DNA of 64,000 bases, taken from a bacterium (GTDB lineage Bacteria > Planctomycetota > Planctomycetia > Planctomycetales > Planctomycetaceae). The stretch is from positions 124,001 to 188,000 of the forward strand of contig WGME01000004.1 in the NCBI GenBank assembly GCA_016125225.1. Direction: 5' to 3'. Below are positions 29,589-39,600 of this stretch, in pieces (within the stretch, counting starts at the first letter, position 1; each line of letters opens with the position of its first letter). The position numbers and the translations under genes were made by a program. The notes beneath the pieces were generated by a model. The model saw nothing but the letters and a program-made list of their open reading frames with translations. It ran no database searches and was not told the origin of the DNA.

Positions 29589-29662
29589 GGCCACAAAAAG
29601 CACAAGATTCACAAAAAGAACTTCTGAACAGACTCTTTGTGTCTTTTGTGCTTTTTGTGGCC
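29589..29662. repeat. Long imperfect inverted repeat downstream of guaA
   Basis: GGCCACAAAAAGCACAA at 29589-29605 pairs perfectly over 17 bases with TTGTGCTTTTTGTGGCC at 29646-29662; after a short mismatch the inner arms (CACAAAAAGA and TCTTTGTG) pair again. The left arm is built from AC-AAA-AG units with a period near 9. Such CACAAAG-type palindromes occur between genes in many bacteria. It lies 61 bases beyond the guaA stop, on the 3' side of that minus-strand gene, and could act as its terminator. The rest of 29428-29722 holds no visible gene. Confidence 0.6.
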
Positions 29663-29722
29663 GAAAACGGATTTCTCCATCAATCAGCGCTCGGCGATTG
29701 CCTCGCGGCTAACAGGGCGATG

Positions 29723-31324
29723 CTATTCCCATTCGATCGTGCTGGGGGGTTTTGAGCTGATGTCGTAGACCACGCGGTTGACGCCGCGGACCTCGTTGAT
29801 GATGCGTGTTGAAATCTTCTGCAGCACCGGATAGGGCATCGGGTACCAGTCGGCGGTCATGAAGTCGTCGGTGGTGACGGCCCGCACGGCGATCACGTCT
29901 TCATAGGTCCGGCCGTCGCCCATCACGCCGACCGACTGCACCGGCAGCAGCACCGCAAAGGCCTGCTGAATGTCACGGTACAACCCCGCCTTGCGGAGTT
30001 CTTCCAGCACAATCGCATCGGCTTCCCGCAGCTTGTCCAGACGATCGGGATTGATGGCTCCCAGCAGACGGACAGCGAGACCGGGACCGGGGAACGGATG
30101 CCGCCAGATCAGTTCTTCGCTGAGCCCCAATTCCAGACCCATGCGACGAACTTCGTCTTTGAAGAGATCGCGTAACGGCTCGATCAGTTCAAAACCGAGT
30201 TCTTCGGGCAAGCCGCCGACGTTGTGGTGATGCTTGATCGTCGCAGCGGGACCATCCGCATGACCTCCCGACTCAATCACATCGGGATACAACGTCCCCT
30301 GAGCGAGGAACCGGGCATCGGGAATTGACTCGGCTTCCTTGCGGAAGACTTCGATGAAGACCCGGCCGATGATCTTCCGCTTCTGCTGCGGATCGGAAAC
30401 GCCGTGCAGTTCCTTGAGGAACCGCTCACTCGCATCAACCACATGCAGGTCGGTCTTGAAGTGGTTCTGAAAGCGGTCGCGGACTTTGTCGGATTCCCCT
30501 TTTCGCAGGCAACCGTTGTCGACAAAAATGCACGACAGTTGCGAGCCAATCGCCTTATACAGCAAGGCGGCCGTGACCGAGGAATCGACACCGCCGGACA
30601 AGCCGCAAATGACACGGGCGTTGCCGACGCGGGCTTTGATGGCGGCGACTTCGCGTTCAATCAGCGAACTCATCCGCCACGTACCCCGGCAGCCGCAGAT
30701 CTGCTTCACAAAGTTTTCGAGCAGTTGCGTACCGAATTGTGTATGTGTCACTTCGGGATGGAACTGCAGGCCATAGACCGCTTGCGACTGATGCTTCACG
30801 GCCGCGATGGGACAGGTATCGGTTTCCGCGAGCGAGATGAATTCGTCGCTGATGGTTTCGACCTGATCGCCGTGACTCATCCAGACTGTTGACGCTGCAG
30901 GCAGATTGGCGAAGAGTCCGTCCGACGCTTTGGCGTGGAGTTCGGTCCGGCCGAATTCACGCTTGGCACCGGGTTTCACCGCGCCGCCACGCACCTGGCA
31001 GGCGAGTTGCATGCCGTAGCAGATGCCGAGAATCGGGATGCCGAGCTTGAAGATTTCCGGGTCGGGCTTGGGCGATTGTTCGCCGTACACGCTCGCCGGG
31101 CCGCCGGAGAGAATCAGTCCCTTCGGGTTGAGTTCGCGAATCCGCTCGGCCGACAAGTCATGCCGGACCAATTGGCAGAAAACATGCCGGTCGCGGATGC
31201 GGCGGGCAATGAGCTGCGCCGTCTGCGAGCCGAAATCCAGGACGAGAATCAACTCTTCCTGCTGGGGATCAACAACGTGAAGGTCTCCCGATGCGGGAGC
31301 CGTGGAAGACGCATCTGCAGTCAT
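29723..31324 (-). CDS. guaA: GMP synthase (glutamine-hydrolysing)
   Basis: Encodes 533 residues. The class I glutamine amidotransferase half has [32 protein letters not shown], the nucleophile Cys102 in [10 protein letters not shown], and the His/Glu pair in QFHPEVTHT. The ATP-pyrophosphatase half has the PP-loop [27 protein letters not shown], and [10 protein letters not shown]. The C-terminal dimer domain ends in [16 protein letters not shown], the usual end of the family. The enzyme converts XMP to GMP with glutamine and ATP in the cytosol. The first 22 residues are an extra polar leader compared with E. coli. Confidence 0.96.
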   Translation of the reverse strand: MTADASSTAPASGDLHVVDPQQEELILVLDFGSQTAQLIARRIRDRHVFCQLVRHDLSAERIRELNPKGLILSGGPASVYGEQSPKPDPEIFKLGIPILGICYGMQLACQVRGGAVKPGAKREFGRTELHAKASDGLFANLPAASTVWMSHGDQVETISDEFISLAETDTCPIAAVKHQSQAVYGLQFHPEVTHTQFGTQLLENFVKQICGCRGTWRMSSLIEREVAAIKARVGNARVICGLSGGVDSSVTAALLYKAIGSQLSCIFVDNGCLRKGESDKVRDRFQNHFKTDLHVVDASERFLKELHGVSDPQQKRKIIGRVFIEVFRKEAESIPDARFLAQGTLYPDVIESGGHADGPAATIKHHHNVGGLPEELGFELIEPLRDLFKDEVRRMGLELGLSEELIWRHPFPGPGLAVRLLGAINPDRLDKLREADAIVLEELRKAGLYRDIQQAFAVLLPVQSVGVMGDGRTYEDVIAVRAVTTDDFMTADWYPMPYPVLQKISTRIINEVRGVNRVVYDISSKPPSTIEWE

Positions 31325-31524
31325 ACGTTACAGCCGTTGGCACGCCCCGGTAGGAACCGCGGCAAAGTCGTAAACCGTGAGTTTACCACGGCAAGGCGTC
31401 GGCGTAAAACGTCGGCAAGGCCCGCTTGAATCCGGGTTGAGGTGTGTAATCCTGACTAGATCGGTAGACTACGCATCAGCCGCGCCGCATATTTTCGTTG
31501 ATGCTGTCTGTCGGAGACCCTTCC

Positions 31525-32865
31525 ATGACGCCGCCAGGATTGTCTCGTCGCGGATTTCTGGCCTCTTCGGTCTCTGCTGCCGCGGCTGGTGCAACGCTCT
31601 CTGCTAAAAACACTTACGGCGATGACCGTCCGCCGGTGACGAATCCCCGGGCGACCTCGTTCGATCAGCGTGTCGAACCGAACTGGGACGAACGGCTGAC
31701 CGTTTCCGTCGGTCCAAAAGACGCGGACATCGTCGGCACCAGTCATAAAGCGGTGCAGGCGGCGGTCGATTATGTCGGTAACCTCGGCGGCGGAACGGTG
31801 CTGCTGCAACCGGGCAAGTATGTCTTCCGGGGAGCGGTCCATCTCCATTCGCATGTGCGGCTGCTGGGAATCGGCGACGACACATTCATCACGAAGATCC
31901 CGTCGCATAGCAGCAAACTCGCCGCCGATTCCGACTGGTACGATCAGGAACTCACCTTCGCACCGGGACATGGATTCCAGGTCGGTGACAGCATCTGCCT
32001 GCGGGCCAAGAATGCTCACTACGGCAATCCGGAAGTCCTCAAGCGGCGGTTGATTGCCCGATCCGGAGATCGATTCAAACTTGATGAGCCCCTCAAGGAA
32101 AACTTCTGGGAGTTGGGAACACCGACGGTGCATGCCCTGTTCCCTCTGCTCACCGGGGAAGAGATCGAAGACATCGCCATTCAGAAGCTCACCCTCGATG
32201 GCGATCGCGCGAATAACGAAAACCTCGATGGCAACTACGCGGGCTGCATCTTCCTGCAGGATTGTCGCGACATTGCGATTCGGAATGTGACCGCCCAGAA
32301 CTACAACGGCGACGGCATCAGTTGGCAGATCTGTCACGATGTGGTCGTTGAAGATTGCCGCAGCACCAATCACGCGGGACTGGGGTTGCATCCCGGTTCG
32401 GGTTCACAACGACCGCTGATCCGGCGGAACACCCTCAGCGGCAACCACATTGGCATCTTTTTCTGCTGGGGTGTGAAGTATGGCCTCGCGGAAGAGAACC
32501 TCTGTGATGGCAACCGCTATGGCATTTCGATCGGACATCGCGATACCGATAACCTCGTCCGTCGGAACCGCGTGATCAACAGTGGGGAAGTTGGTTTGAT
32601 CTTCCGGCCGGAACGCGGGCCGTCGTTCTGTGCGCATCGCAATGTCATCGAACAGAATACGTTCGTGAACAATGGTGGCGATGCCGCTGCCACGATTGAT
32701 GTGCAGGGCGGGACTGAATCGGTCACCATCCGTGGCAACACGCTCGAAGAAACCCGCAGCCCGGCCCAACGCGTTGGCATCCGTCTGGGTGAACTGACCA
32801 AAGACATTCAACTCACCCAGAACACCGTGAGCGGCTTTGCCAACGATGTTGTGCGGATGGGATGA
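31525..32865 (+). CDS. Tat-exported right-handed beta-helix protein (pectate-lyase-like fold)
   Basis: Encodes 446 residues from ATG 31525, with GGAG about 8 bases upstream; ATG 31501 is also in frame. The N-terminus LSRRGFLASSVSAAAAGATL is a twin-Arg signal. AVQAAVDYVGNLGGGTVLLQPGKYVFRGAVHL is the typical N-cap of pectate-lyase-3-like helices. Repeated coils rich in Asn follow (IAIRNVTAQNYNGDGISWQ, PLIRRNTLSGNHIGIFF, NLVRRNRVINSGEVGLIF, NVIEQNTFVNNGGDAA). It is probably a periplasmic or surface polysaccharide lyase or epimerase; substrate and catalytic residues cannot be told from sequence. Confidence 0.82.
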   Translation: MTPPGLSRRGFLASSVSAAAAGATLSAKNTYGDDRPPVTNPRATSFDQRVEPNWDERLTVSVGPKDADIVGTSHKAVQAAVDYVGNLGGGTVLLQPGKYVFRGAVHLHSHVRLLGIGDDTFITKIPSHSSKLAADSDWYDQELTFAPGHGFQVGDSICLRAKNAHYGNPEVLKRRLIARSGDRFKLDEPLKENFWELGTPTVHALFPLLTGEEIEDIAIQKLTLDGDRANNENLDGNYAGCIFLQDCRDIAIRNVTAQNYNGDGISWQICHDVVVEDCRSTNHAGLGLHPGSGSQRPLIRRNTLSGNHIGIFFCWGVKYGLAEENLCDGNRYGISIGHRDTDNLVRRNRVINSGEVGLIFRPERGPSFCAHRNVIEQNTFVNNGGDAAATIDVQGGTESVTIRGNTLEETRSPAQRVGIRLGELTKDIQLTQNTVSGFANDVVRMG

Positions 32866-32886
32866 AGTCCTCACTTCATCGGCTGT

Positions 32887-33585
32887 TCATCGCAAGCCGC
32901 GTAACAGCAGTAGTGTGGCGATCACCAGATCGATGGCGAACCGGTATTTCCAGACCCGCACGCACCATCGCGGCGTGGGGCCGATGGCTCGGGCAGCCAG
33001 CACCAGATAAAGGTTCGAAGCGAACAGAAACGCGAAGTGGACCACCACGGCGAGGGGGACGGCGACCAGCACCGTGGCGACATCGAGCCGCTTGATCAGG
33101 TTCACGGCGACGGTATGCCCGATCGCCGCCGCCACGCAGAAATGGGCCAGCCACCAGGCGGCGATCCAGGGTTTCCAGAACCAGGTTAGCAGCGGCATGC
33201 GGGCTGCCATCGCCAGGGCAAAGGGGAGTTTGATCACGGGCAGCGTCGGATCAAACGTCAACGGGGGTTCATCGGAATCATGCAGCCGGCCGACCGACGC
33301 TTCGGCCGCCATGCGGGCAATCAATAAGGCCAGCCACCCGGTCGCGAACATCAACGGCAGCATGATCGCCACCAGATTCCAGCGGGCTTGTGCAAAGCCG
33401 ACGATCGCGAGAATGCCGAAGACGACCGGGGCAAAAAAGCCGATGAAAAACGCGGCCAGCAACCCGAGAGTGGTTTCGAAAGTGACCTGCACCACCAGCG
33501 GCCCATGCCAGCTTTGCACATCACTGTGTTCTGCCAACAGACTCACGCTCTTAACCTGTTTCGCGAACCTGAAGGATGCCCCCAC
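32887..33585 (-). CDS. Multi-pass membrane protein, uncharacterised
   Basis: Encodes 232 residues from a GTG. Hydrophobic segments include [79 protein letters not shown] and a C-terminal helix [13 protein letters not shown], giving about five or six membrane passes. A cytosolic loop reads [21 protein letters not shown]. No family recognised. The antisense plus-strand frame (33074-33646) is also open, but the clean hydrophobic pattern supports the minus strand. It converges on the beta-helix gene with 21 bases between stops. Confidence 0.6.
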   Translation of the reverse strand: MGASFRFAKQVKSVSLLAEHSDVQSWHGPLVVQVTFETTLGLLAAFFIGFFAPVVFGILAIVGFAQARWNLVAIMLPLMFATGWLALLIARMAAEASVGRLHDSDEPPLTFDPTLPVIKLPFALAMAARMPLLTWFWKPWIAAWWLAHFCVAAAIGHTVAVNLIKRLDVATVLVAVPLAVVVHFAFLFASNLYLVLAARAIGPTPRWCVRVWKYRFAIDLVIATLLLLRGLR

Positions 33586-33725
33586 CCTCTCGAATGTACT
33601 CCGGGCGATCAGGGACCACCAGCGGAAACAACCACCCCGCTACTGACTTTCCGCTAACCTTGCATCGACTGGTCGCAGAGACGATTCTATGCTCGCCGAA
33701 CTTCATCTCCAGACAGGTTCCGACC

Positions 33726-34604
33726 ATGCAGCGCGTTTCGACAGGCCTTCCCGATCTCGATCAACTTCTGGGAGGAGGGCTCATTCCTGGTACGATGACG
33801 GTAGTGATGGGGGCCACGGGGATCGGCAAAACGCAACTCGGTCTGCAGTTCGCCAATGCTGGTCTGGCACAAGATGGTCAGCGCGGCTGCCTGTTCGATA
33901 TGACCACCCGCGGTGACGCCCAGAATCATACGGCTTATGCCCAGCGGATGTTCGACTGGAACTTGCGGGAACGACCGCTCGATCGGACGTTCACCCCCGC
34001 CGATTTATGGAACTGCGAAGCCTCACGGTTCGATTACTTTCACATCTTCGAACGGAGCGGCCGCCGGGTCACGGTTCACGACATCGATCATGACCAGTGG
34101 CAGGAATGGAAGGCCGAGCTGAATCGCAAGCTCGATCAGGCGATTGCCTATTTTTACGCCAATTTTGTGCATGGCGTGCGGCGGTGCGTGATTGATGGCG
34201 TGGAACCGGCCGACAAAGCGAGCGAGTCGTTTCAGTTTCACGTCTTCGATTACATCTACCACCAGATTCTGCATAAGGATCATGACTGGGTCGCCCGCGA
34301 TCTGTTCCGGGTGCATTACCGCGAATTTGAACCGCAGGTGCTGCAGCATGCCTACGATCATCAGCACCTGACGGCGATGCTGCTCTATACCTCGCACGAG
34401 GTGATGCTGGATGATCTCATCAGCCGCCCGATTGAAAGTGGGGACGAACTGGCCAATGCCAACACGATTCTGTTGATGGGTAAGATTCGCGACGGCCTGA
34501 AAATGCGGCGGGCGTTGTACATTGCCAAGCACCGTGGCAGCGCCTGCGAGGAATCGATCGTTCCCTACGAAATCACCGAACAGGGCCTGAAGCTGGTTTC
34601 GTGA
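33726..34604 (+). CDS. KaiC/RadA-like RecA-fold ATPase, single domain
   Basis: Encodes 292 residues from ATG 33726, where the family homology begins ([19 protein letters not shown]); an in-frame start at 33576 would add 50 unlike residues. The Walker A loop is GATGIGKTQ in a KaiC-like start ([29 protein letters not shown]). A hydrophobic strand before VDGV-type Asp ([10 protein letters not shown]) could serve as Walker B. The end [14 protein letters not shown] resembles the KaiC-family C-terminus. Only one ATPase domain is present and the catalytic Glu pair of KaiC is not evident. It may be a RadA/Rad55-type regulator of unknown target. Confidence 0.7.
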   Translation: MQRVSTGLPDLDQLLGGGLIPGTMTVVMGATGIGKTQLGLQFANAGLAQDGQRGCLFDMTTRGDAQNHTAYAQRMFDWNLRERPLDRTFTPADLWNCEASRFDYFHIFERSGRRVTVHDIDHDQWQEWKAELNRKLDQAIAYFYANFVHGVRRCVIDGVEPADKASESFQFHVFDYIYHQILHKDHDWVARDLFRVHYREFEPQVLQHAYDHQHLTAMLLYTSHEVMLDDLISRPIESGDELANANTILLMGKIRDGLKMRRALYIAKHRGSACEESIVPYEITEQGLKLVS

Positions 34605-34610
34605 GGTCGT

Positions 34611-35387
34611 TCAAACTTTCGGAGGGACGCCGAGTGATTTGCCGCCATCGATGGCAATGCTGGTGCCGGTGACCATCATCGCGGCATCGCTGGCGAGGTA
34701 TTCAATGGCTTGTGCGACTTCATCGGGGGTCATCATCCGACGATGGGCTTTGGCCATGGGGCTGGCATCGATGAAAGCCTGCCGCATGGATTCTCGATCG
34801 GGAGCACGACCCAAATCGGCATTCACCATGCCGGTGTCACTGACCGGTCCCGGGCAGACCGCGTTGATGCGGATGCGGTCAGGGGCATGGCACAAGGCCA
34901 GGCTTTTCGTGAGCCCCACCAGCGCGAGCTTGCTGATGCTGTAAACCGGGTCGTGGGCTCGCGGCAGCAGGCCGGCATTGCTCGCCACATTGATAATGCT
35001 TCCCCCGCCACCCGCCTTTATGAGGGGAATGGCATGCTTGCAGCCGAAAAACGCCCCCTTCAGGTTGGTGTCGAGGCAGCGGTCCCATTCTTCCTCGGTC
35101 ACTTCAGTGATCGGCTTGACCAGCCCGACTCCCGCATTGTTCACCAGCACATCCAGTCGCCCAGTGACCTGCACCGCCGAGTTGATCAGGTTTGCGATAT
35201 CCGCTTCAGACCGGACATCGCAAACCTGCCGGGAGATGGCTAATTCACCGTAAATCGTTTGATTTTCGTCGCGAAGTTGCACGTCCCCGGTGAAAACGCG
35301 GCATCCGGCCAGTGCCAGCCGCAACGCCGTGGCTCGTCCAATGCCCGATTCGGCGCCGGTTACAATTGCAGTGCGGGGTGATGTCAC
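34611..35387 (-). CDS. Short-chain dehydrogenase/reductase
   Basis: Encodes 258 residues from a GTG. The classical SDR motifs are complete: cofactor loop VTGAESGIGRATA, DVR in the adenine pocket, NNAGVG, catalytic Ser in INVASNAG and Tyr-x-x-x-Lys in VYSISKLALVGL, then INAVCPGPVSDTGMV and the closing SDAAMMVTGTSIAIDGG. Asp at the end of beta-2 (FTGDVQ) suggests NAD rather than NADP. Substrate unknown. Its stop faces the stop of the KaiC-like gene 6 bases away. Confidence 0.88.
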   Translation of the reverse strand: MTSPRTAIVTGAESGIGRATALRLALAGCRVFTGDVQLRDENQTIYGELAISRQVCDVRSEADIANLINSAVQVTGRLDVLVNNAGVGLVKPITEVTEEEWDRCLDTNLKGAFFGCKHAIPLIKAGGGGSIINVASNAGLLPRAHDPVYSISKLALVGLTKSLALCHAPDRIRINAVCPGPVSDTGMVNADLGRAPDRESMRQAFIDASPMAKAHRRMMTPDEVAQAIEYLASDAAMMVTGTSIAIDGGKSLGVPPKV

Positions 35388-35737
35388 GATGAGCCGCCTT
35401 CAGCAAATGTCGTTTGAGTGCGTGAGACAACAAAGAGTTTCGCCGGGTGAACACGGTGTCAACTTTACCGATTGAGCCAGCCGGAGGGTATCCGACAGAG
35501 AGGCCTGAACACGGATGCTATCTAAATATCAGAAAAGAACTTGCAACGACTAACGGAACATTTCAGAATATTTTCTGGCGAACATTCCCCCGGCCGGGTT
35601 GGTATAGTTATTAGCCAGCTAAATCCGGGAGAGATTCTTTCAGACAGCAGTGTACGGCACCGTCACAACCCCGGTGGTGTAAGCATGTTACAGCGATGTT
35701 TACGGGCGGGCTTGTTAGGGCACATAAGGGGACAGGC
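35388..35737. other. Intergenic region upstream of the DUF1549/DUF1501 block
   Basis: About 350 bases between divergent genes with no convincing ORF. A possible -10 element TATAGT lies at 35603-35608, just after a C/G-rich palindrome (CCCCCGGCCGGG, about 35587-35598), but no clear -35 box was found. The ribosome site for the next gene (GGGGACAGG) is at the right end. Confidence 0.3.
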
Positions 35738-37417
35738 ATGACCTTCGGTCAGCGCAGCGAACAACGATTCTGGATGAATGGCAGCGTGGTCACTGGCATG
35801 CTGCTCGCGACCCTGGTTTGTAGTGTGGCTGTTGCCGCGGACGATGAAAGTGTCCGACTCGGGGCCGGCGATCCAGTCGTGGAGTTTATCAATGCCAAAA
35901 TCCGCCAGGGGTGGACCGACAACGAAGTGATGCCCTCGCCTGCGGCAGAAGATGCCGAATGGCTCCGCCGGGTCTATCTTGACATTGTCGGCCACATTCC
36001 CCCCGTGGAAGAGATTGAAGCCTTCCTGAAGGATAAAGACAAAAGCAAGCGGGCCAAGGTTATTGAAAAACTGCTCGAAGACCCGGGCTATGTCCGCAAC
36101 TTTACCACCGTCTGGACCAACAACTGTATCGGTCAGCAGACGCCCCGGTTCGTCAGCCGCGCGGGCATGGAAAAGTTCTTCCGTGAAGCCTTCGGCCGCA
36201 ACCGTCCGTGGAATGAAGTCGTTTACGACCTTGTTGCCGCCGACGGGCACTATGAACAAAATGGGGCGGTCAATTACCTGCTGGCACAGATGCAGGATAA
36301 TGACGATGGCGTGCAGGCCACGGCGATGACCGCCCGGTTGTTCCTCGGTCTGCAGGTGCAATGCACGCAATGCCACAACCATCCGTTCAACGATTGGAAG
36401 CAGGATCAGTTCTGGCAGTTCAACAGCTTCTTCCGTCAGGCTCAGAAGCGGGAACATCGCAAATTCAATCCGCAGACGGGCCAGATGGAAGACGACTATG
36501 CCGAAATCGTGTTCCGCGACTTCGATGGCCCGGTTTACTACGAAAAGCGAAACGGCGCCATGCAGGTGGCGTTCCCGATTTTCGAAGGTCACGAAATCGA
36601 TTCTGGAGCCTCCAGCGATCGCCGCGTGGAATTCGCCAAGCTGATCACCAGCGGCGAAAAGCCCTTGATTGCTTCGGCGATGGTGAACCGGACGTGGGGC
36701 CACTTCTTCTCGTACGGCTTCACCCGTCCGATTGATGACATGGGCCCGCACAACCCTTCGACTCATCCGGAACTGCTCGATCGCCTCACCGAAGAGTTCG
36801 TGAAATCGGGCTACGATGTTAAGCAATTGATCCGTTGGATCGCCAACTCCGAGGCCTACAGCCTGACCAGTAAGTTTGGCACCAAGAATACTCACGACAG
36901 TCCGGGTGCTGGCGAGACCGCTCTCTTCAGCCACATGTACATCAAGCCAATGCGGGCCGAGCAGTTGTATGACTCGCTGATCGTCGCCACGAATGCCCAT
37001 CGTTCCGGCCGGTCGGGTTGGGAAGAATCCGAGCGGCAGCGGCAACAGTGGTTGCAACAGTTCGTGCGGGCCTTCGGGAACGACATGGCTGAGGAAAGCA
37101 ACAACTTCGACGGCACGATTCCGCAAGCCTTAATGATGATGAACACCAATCCCCGTCCGCAGGGCGGCGACGCCACATTAATGTCAGGAGCGGTGAGCCT
37201 CGAATCTGGCAGCCATCTTGCCGAGTTGCTGGCGGGTCCGGGAGGCGAAGCTCAGAAGATTCAGCAGTTGTTCCTGACCTCATTGAGTCGGATGCCGACG
37301 CGGTCGGAACTGAATGGCATGCAGAAGTTTCTCAGGGCCAATCGCGACCCGCGTATGGCTCTGCAAGACATGTTCTGGGCATTATTGAACTCGAATGAAT
37401 TCATTCTGGTGCACTAA
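35738..37417 (+). CDS. DUF1549/DUF1553 protein with one c-type heme motif
   Basis: Encodes 559 residues from ATG 35738. A signal peptide or anchor is seen (VVTGMLLATLVCSVAVAA). DUF1549 (PF07583) covers about 40-250: EDAEWLRRVYLDIVGHIPPVEEIEAFL and RNFTTVWTNNCIG, then CTQCHNHPF with Cys209, Cys212 and His213, the CxxCH heme motif. DUF1553 (PF07587) follows: MVNRTWGHFFSYGFTRPIDDMGPHNPSTHPELLD and MRAEQLYDSL, ending FWALLNSNEFILVH. These proteins are exported and numerous in planctomycetes; an electron-transfer or oxidoreductase role is inferred from the heme motif. The DUF1501 gene follows 117 bases later. Confidence 0.88.
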   Translation: MTFGQRSEQRFWMNGSVVTGMLLATLVCSVAVAADDESVRLGAGDPVVEFINAKIRQGWTDNEVMPSPAAEDAEWLRRVYLDIVGHIPPVEEIEAFLKDKDKSKRAKVIEKLLEDPGYVRNFTTVWTNNCIGQQTPRFVSRAGMEKFFREAFGRNRPWNEVVYDLVAADGHYEQNGAVNYLLAQMQDNDDGVQATAMTARLFLGLQVQCTQCHNHPFNDWKQDQFWQFNSFFRQAQKREHRKFNPQTGQMEDDYAEIVFRDFDGPVYYEKRNGAMQVAFPIFEGHEIDSGASSDRRVEFAKLITSGEKPLIASAMVNRTWGHFFSYGFTRPIDDMGPHNPSTHPELLDRLTEEFVKSGYDVKQLIRWIANSEAYSLTSKFGTKNTHDSPGAGETALFSHMYIKPMRAEQLYDSLIVATNAHRSGRSGWEESERQRQQWLQQFVRAFGNDMAEESNNFDGTIPQALMMMNTNPRPQGGDATLMSGAVSLESGSHLAELLAGPGGEAQKIQQLFLTSLSRMPTRSELNGMQKFLRANRDPRMALQDMFWALLNSNEFILVH

Positions 37418-37534
37418 TGCTGGAATTCGGCGAACATTGATGTGCGGGCCAACGTTCATCTGTGTCACCTGTTAACTCTGTCCAAATTAACGCAGTTCCA
37501 TTCACATCGCAGCGACCACTTTTTGGAGTTATCC

Positions 37535-38839
37535 ATGCATCTGCCGACCCCCGCTGGCATGAACCGGCGCCATTTCATGCGACATCTGGCCGCCAGCGCG
37601 GCGACCATTCCGGCGTTGAATTTCATCTCCCACGTCCAGGCCAATGCTGCCCAACTCAAGCGGAACAACAAGGCCTGCATTCTGATGTGGATGAGCGGCG
37701 GTCCTCCCACGATCGACATCTGGGACTTGAAGCCTGGTTCCAAGAACGGTGGTGAATTCAAGCCGATTTCCACCAAAGGCAACCTGCAGATCAGCGAGCA
37801 CATGCCCAAGACCGCGCAGGTCATGGACAAGCTCTCGGTCGTGCGGGCGATGAGCACCCGTGAAGCCGACCACGGTCGTGGCCGCTACTACATGCACACT
37901 TCCTACGTCCCCAACCCCACCGTCGTCCACCCGGCCTTTGGTTCGGTGGTCAGCTACGAAGTCGGTACGAAGCGCAAGGAACTCGAAATCCCCGCGTTCG
38001 TCTCGATCGGTGGCGGTGGCAGCAGCCCGGGCTTCCTCGGCATGTCGCACTCGCCGTTCCTGGTCGATACCTCCGGCCGCATTCGTAATGCCGACATGGG
38101 CGACCTGGAACCCGCTCGCCTCAATCAACGCCTCGAAATGCTCGGCGTGATTGAAGACGGCTTCATCAAGTCGCAGCGCGGCGAGTATCCGCAAGCCCAT
38201 AAGGACATCTATCAGAAAGCGGTCAACCTGATGACTTCCCAGCAGATGGAAGCCTTCAAGGTCGATCAGGAATCGCCCGAAACCCTCGCCATGTACACCG
38301 GTGCTCCGGCACAGGGCGGCATGATGGGTGGCGGCGGTCAGTTTGGTCGTGGCCTGCTGATGGCCCGTCGTCTGGTCGAAGCCGGTGTTCCGTTCATCGA
38401 AATCGACTTCGGTGGCTGGGATCTGCATAACAACGTCTTCGACACCCTGAAGAATCAGCGTCTGCCGCAACTCGACGCCGGGATTGCCGGGTTGGTTGCC
38501 GATCTGACCCAGCGGGGCATGATCGATGACGTCACCCTGGTCTGGATGGGTGAATTCGGTCGTACGCCGCGGATCAACCAGGATGTCGGTCGCGATCACT
38601 GGGCAGCCAGCTGGTCGGTGATGATTGGCGGCGGTGGCCTCAATGGCGGCGTCGCCGTCGGCGAAACCGACAAGGATGGCACCTCGATCGCCAGCGGCAA
38701 GAGCTATCTGCCCGGCGATATCTGGGCGACGGTGGCTCGCCAGATGGGAATCCCGCTCGATACGGTCCACACCTCCAAGCGTGGTCGTCCGATGCGGATC
38801 GCCAACGGTGGTTCGCCGATCCAGGAATTGATTTCCTAG
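37535..38839 (+). CDS. DUF1501 protein, partner of the upstream DUF1549/DUF1553 gene
   Basis: Encodes 434 residues from ATG 37535, after GGAG. The export signal is [20 protein letters not shown], with a twin-Arg start. DUF1501 motifs: [59 protein letters not shown] and [21 protein letters not shown]. The central stretch has Gly-rich [13 protein letters not shown]. It is a separate paralogue from the other two DUF1501 proteins here. Its stop TAG shares its G with the GTG of a small downstream ORF. Function not established. Confidence 0.88.
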   Translation: MHLPTPAGMNRRHFMRHLAASAATIPALNFISHVQANAAQLKRNNKACILMWMSGGPPTIDIWDLKPGSKNGGEFKPISTKGNLQISEHMPKTAQVMDKLSVVRAMSTREADHGRGRYYMHTSYVPNPTVVHPAFGSVVSYEVGTKRKELEIPAFVSIGGGGSSPGFLGMSHSPFLVDTSGRIRNADMGDLEPARLNQRLEMLGVIEDGFIKSQRGEYPQAHKDIYQKAVNLMTSQQMEAFKVDQESPETLAMYTGAPAQGGMMGGGGQFGRGLLMARRLVEAGVPFIEIDFGGWDLHNNVFDTLKNQRLPQLDAGIAGLVADLTQRGMIDDVTLVWMGEFGRTPRINQDVGRDHWAASWSVMIGGGGLNGGVAVGETDKDGTSIASGKSYLPGDIWATVARQMGIPLDTVHTSKRGRPMRIANGGSPIQELIS

Positions 38840-38997
38840 TGAATGATCAACCCGTGACTCTCATTTTCATGATTGTTACGGGGTGCAGTTTCGGGATGGA
38901 TAGTGATGCGGGGGGCATGTTTGCCCCTCGCATTGCTCCCGATTTGAGCAGACTCATCGAGGATCACGTGCTCATCCCTGCGGAACAGCCAGCGTGA
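38839..38997 (+). CDS. Candidate 52-residue small ORF coupled to the sigma factor gene
   Basis: An uninterrupted frame from GTG 38839 to TGA 38997. The start overlaps the DUF1501 stop (TAGTG) and the stop overlaps the sigma-factor start (GTGA), so both junctions have the geometry of translational coupling. The product starts with a short polar segment, then VTLIFMIVTGCSFGM, a hydrophobic run ending in Cys16 that resembles a lipoprotein box, then an acidic tail ending LIPAEQPA. No family is known to me. A chance ORF in a 154-base gap is possible; the double overlap is the main support. Confidence 0.4.
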   Translation: MNDQPVTLIFMIVTGCSFGMDSDAGGMFAPRIAPDLSRLIEDHVLIPAEQPA

Positions 38998-39548
38998 GTA
39001 CTCAGGAAACCTCTCCGCCGTCTCTTCCCGGTGGTCCCAGCACCGAGTTTGTGCAGCTATTTACCCGGCATCAGCGCCGCCTGTACCTGCACATTCTCAT
39101 GCAGGTGACACATCCGGTCGACGCCGAGGAGATTCTGCAGGAAACCAATCTCATCGCCTGGAGCAAGTTCGCCCAGTTTCAGTTGGGGACGAATTTTCTC
39201 GCCTGGGTCTCGCAGATTGCGACCTTTGAAATCATGAAGTACCGCAGCCGGAAGCGGCGAGAGCGGTTGCAGTTCAGTGAGGAGTTTCTGGAAGTCGTCG
39301 CCCAGGAATCGCTCGCCCGTACTGATGAACTCGAACAACGACGGCTGGCTTTGGTGCATTGCCTGCAGAAGCTCCGCCCGTCGGATCGTGAGTTGATTCA
39401 GCAACGCTATGCTCCCGGGGAATCGGGAAAGGCATTGGCGGAAACGATGGGTCGCCCGGCGAATTCCGTCTATCAATCCTTAGGAAGAATTCGACGAACA
39501 CTGCTGGAATGTATCGAACGTCGATTGGCGGCTGAAGCCGTAACCTGA
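38994..39548 (+). CDS. ECF-type RNA polymerase sigma factor (planctomycete type)
   Basis: Encodes 184 residues from GTG 38994. Region 2 lies at about 22-90: LFTRHQRRLYLHILMQVTH, the core-binding DAEEILQETNLIAWSKF, and FLAWVSQIATFEIMKYRSRKRR. Region 4 lies at about 118-178, with the helix-turn-helix ESGKALAETMGRPANSVYQSLGRIRRTLLECI. There is no region 3, as expected for ECF factors. The pattern fits the Rhodopirellula/Verrucomicrobium ECF family (TIGR02989-like). The next gene, 52 bases downstream, carries a FecR-like N-terminus on the cytoplasmic side of one membrane helix and is the likely regulator. Confidence 0.9.
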   Translation: MSTQETSPPSLPGGPSTEFVQLFTRHQRRLYLHILMQVTHPVDAEEILQETNLIAWSKFAQFQLGTNFLAWVSQIATFEIMKYRSRKRRERLQFSEEFLEVVAQESLARTDELEQRRLALVHCLQKLRPSDRELIQQRYAPGESGKALAETMGRPANSVYQSLGRIRRTLLECIERRLAAEAVT

Positions 39549-39600
39549 AACGAACCGAAATCTTGTTGAAGAGTGAGAGTCACCAGCGAAAGTTTTGATC

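Noticed and set aside
33074-33646. Plus-strand ORF of 190 codons
   Set aside because: Antisense of the membrane protein at 32887-33585, whose hydrophobic helices make the minus strand the better choice.
35663-37126. Minus-strand ORF of 487 codons
   Set aside because: Antisense of the DUF1549/DUF1553 gene, which has conserved motifs on the plus strand.
37529-38770. Minus-strand ORF of 413 codons
   Set aside because: Antisense of the DUF1501 gene; its His/Asp-rich composition reflects the reverse complement of that gene.
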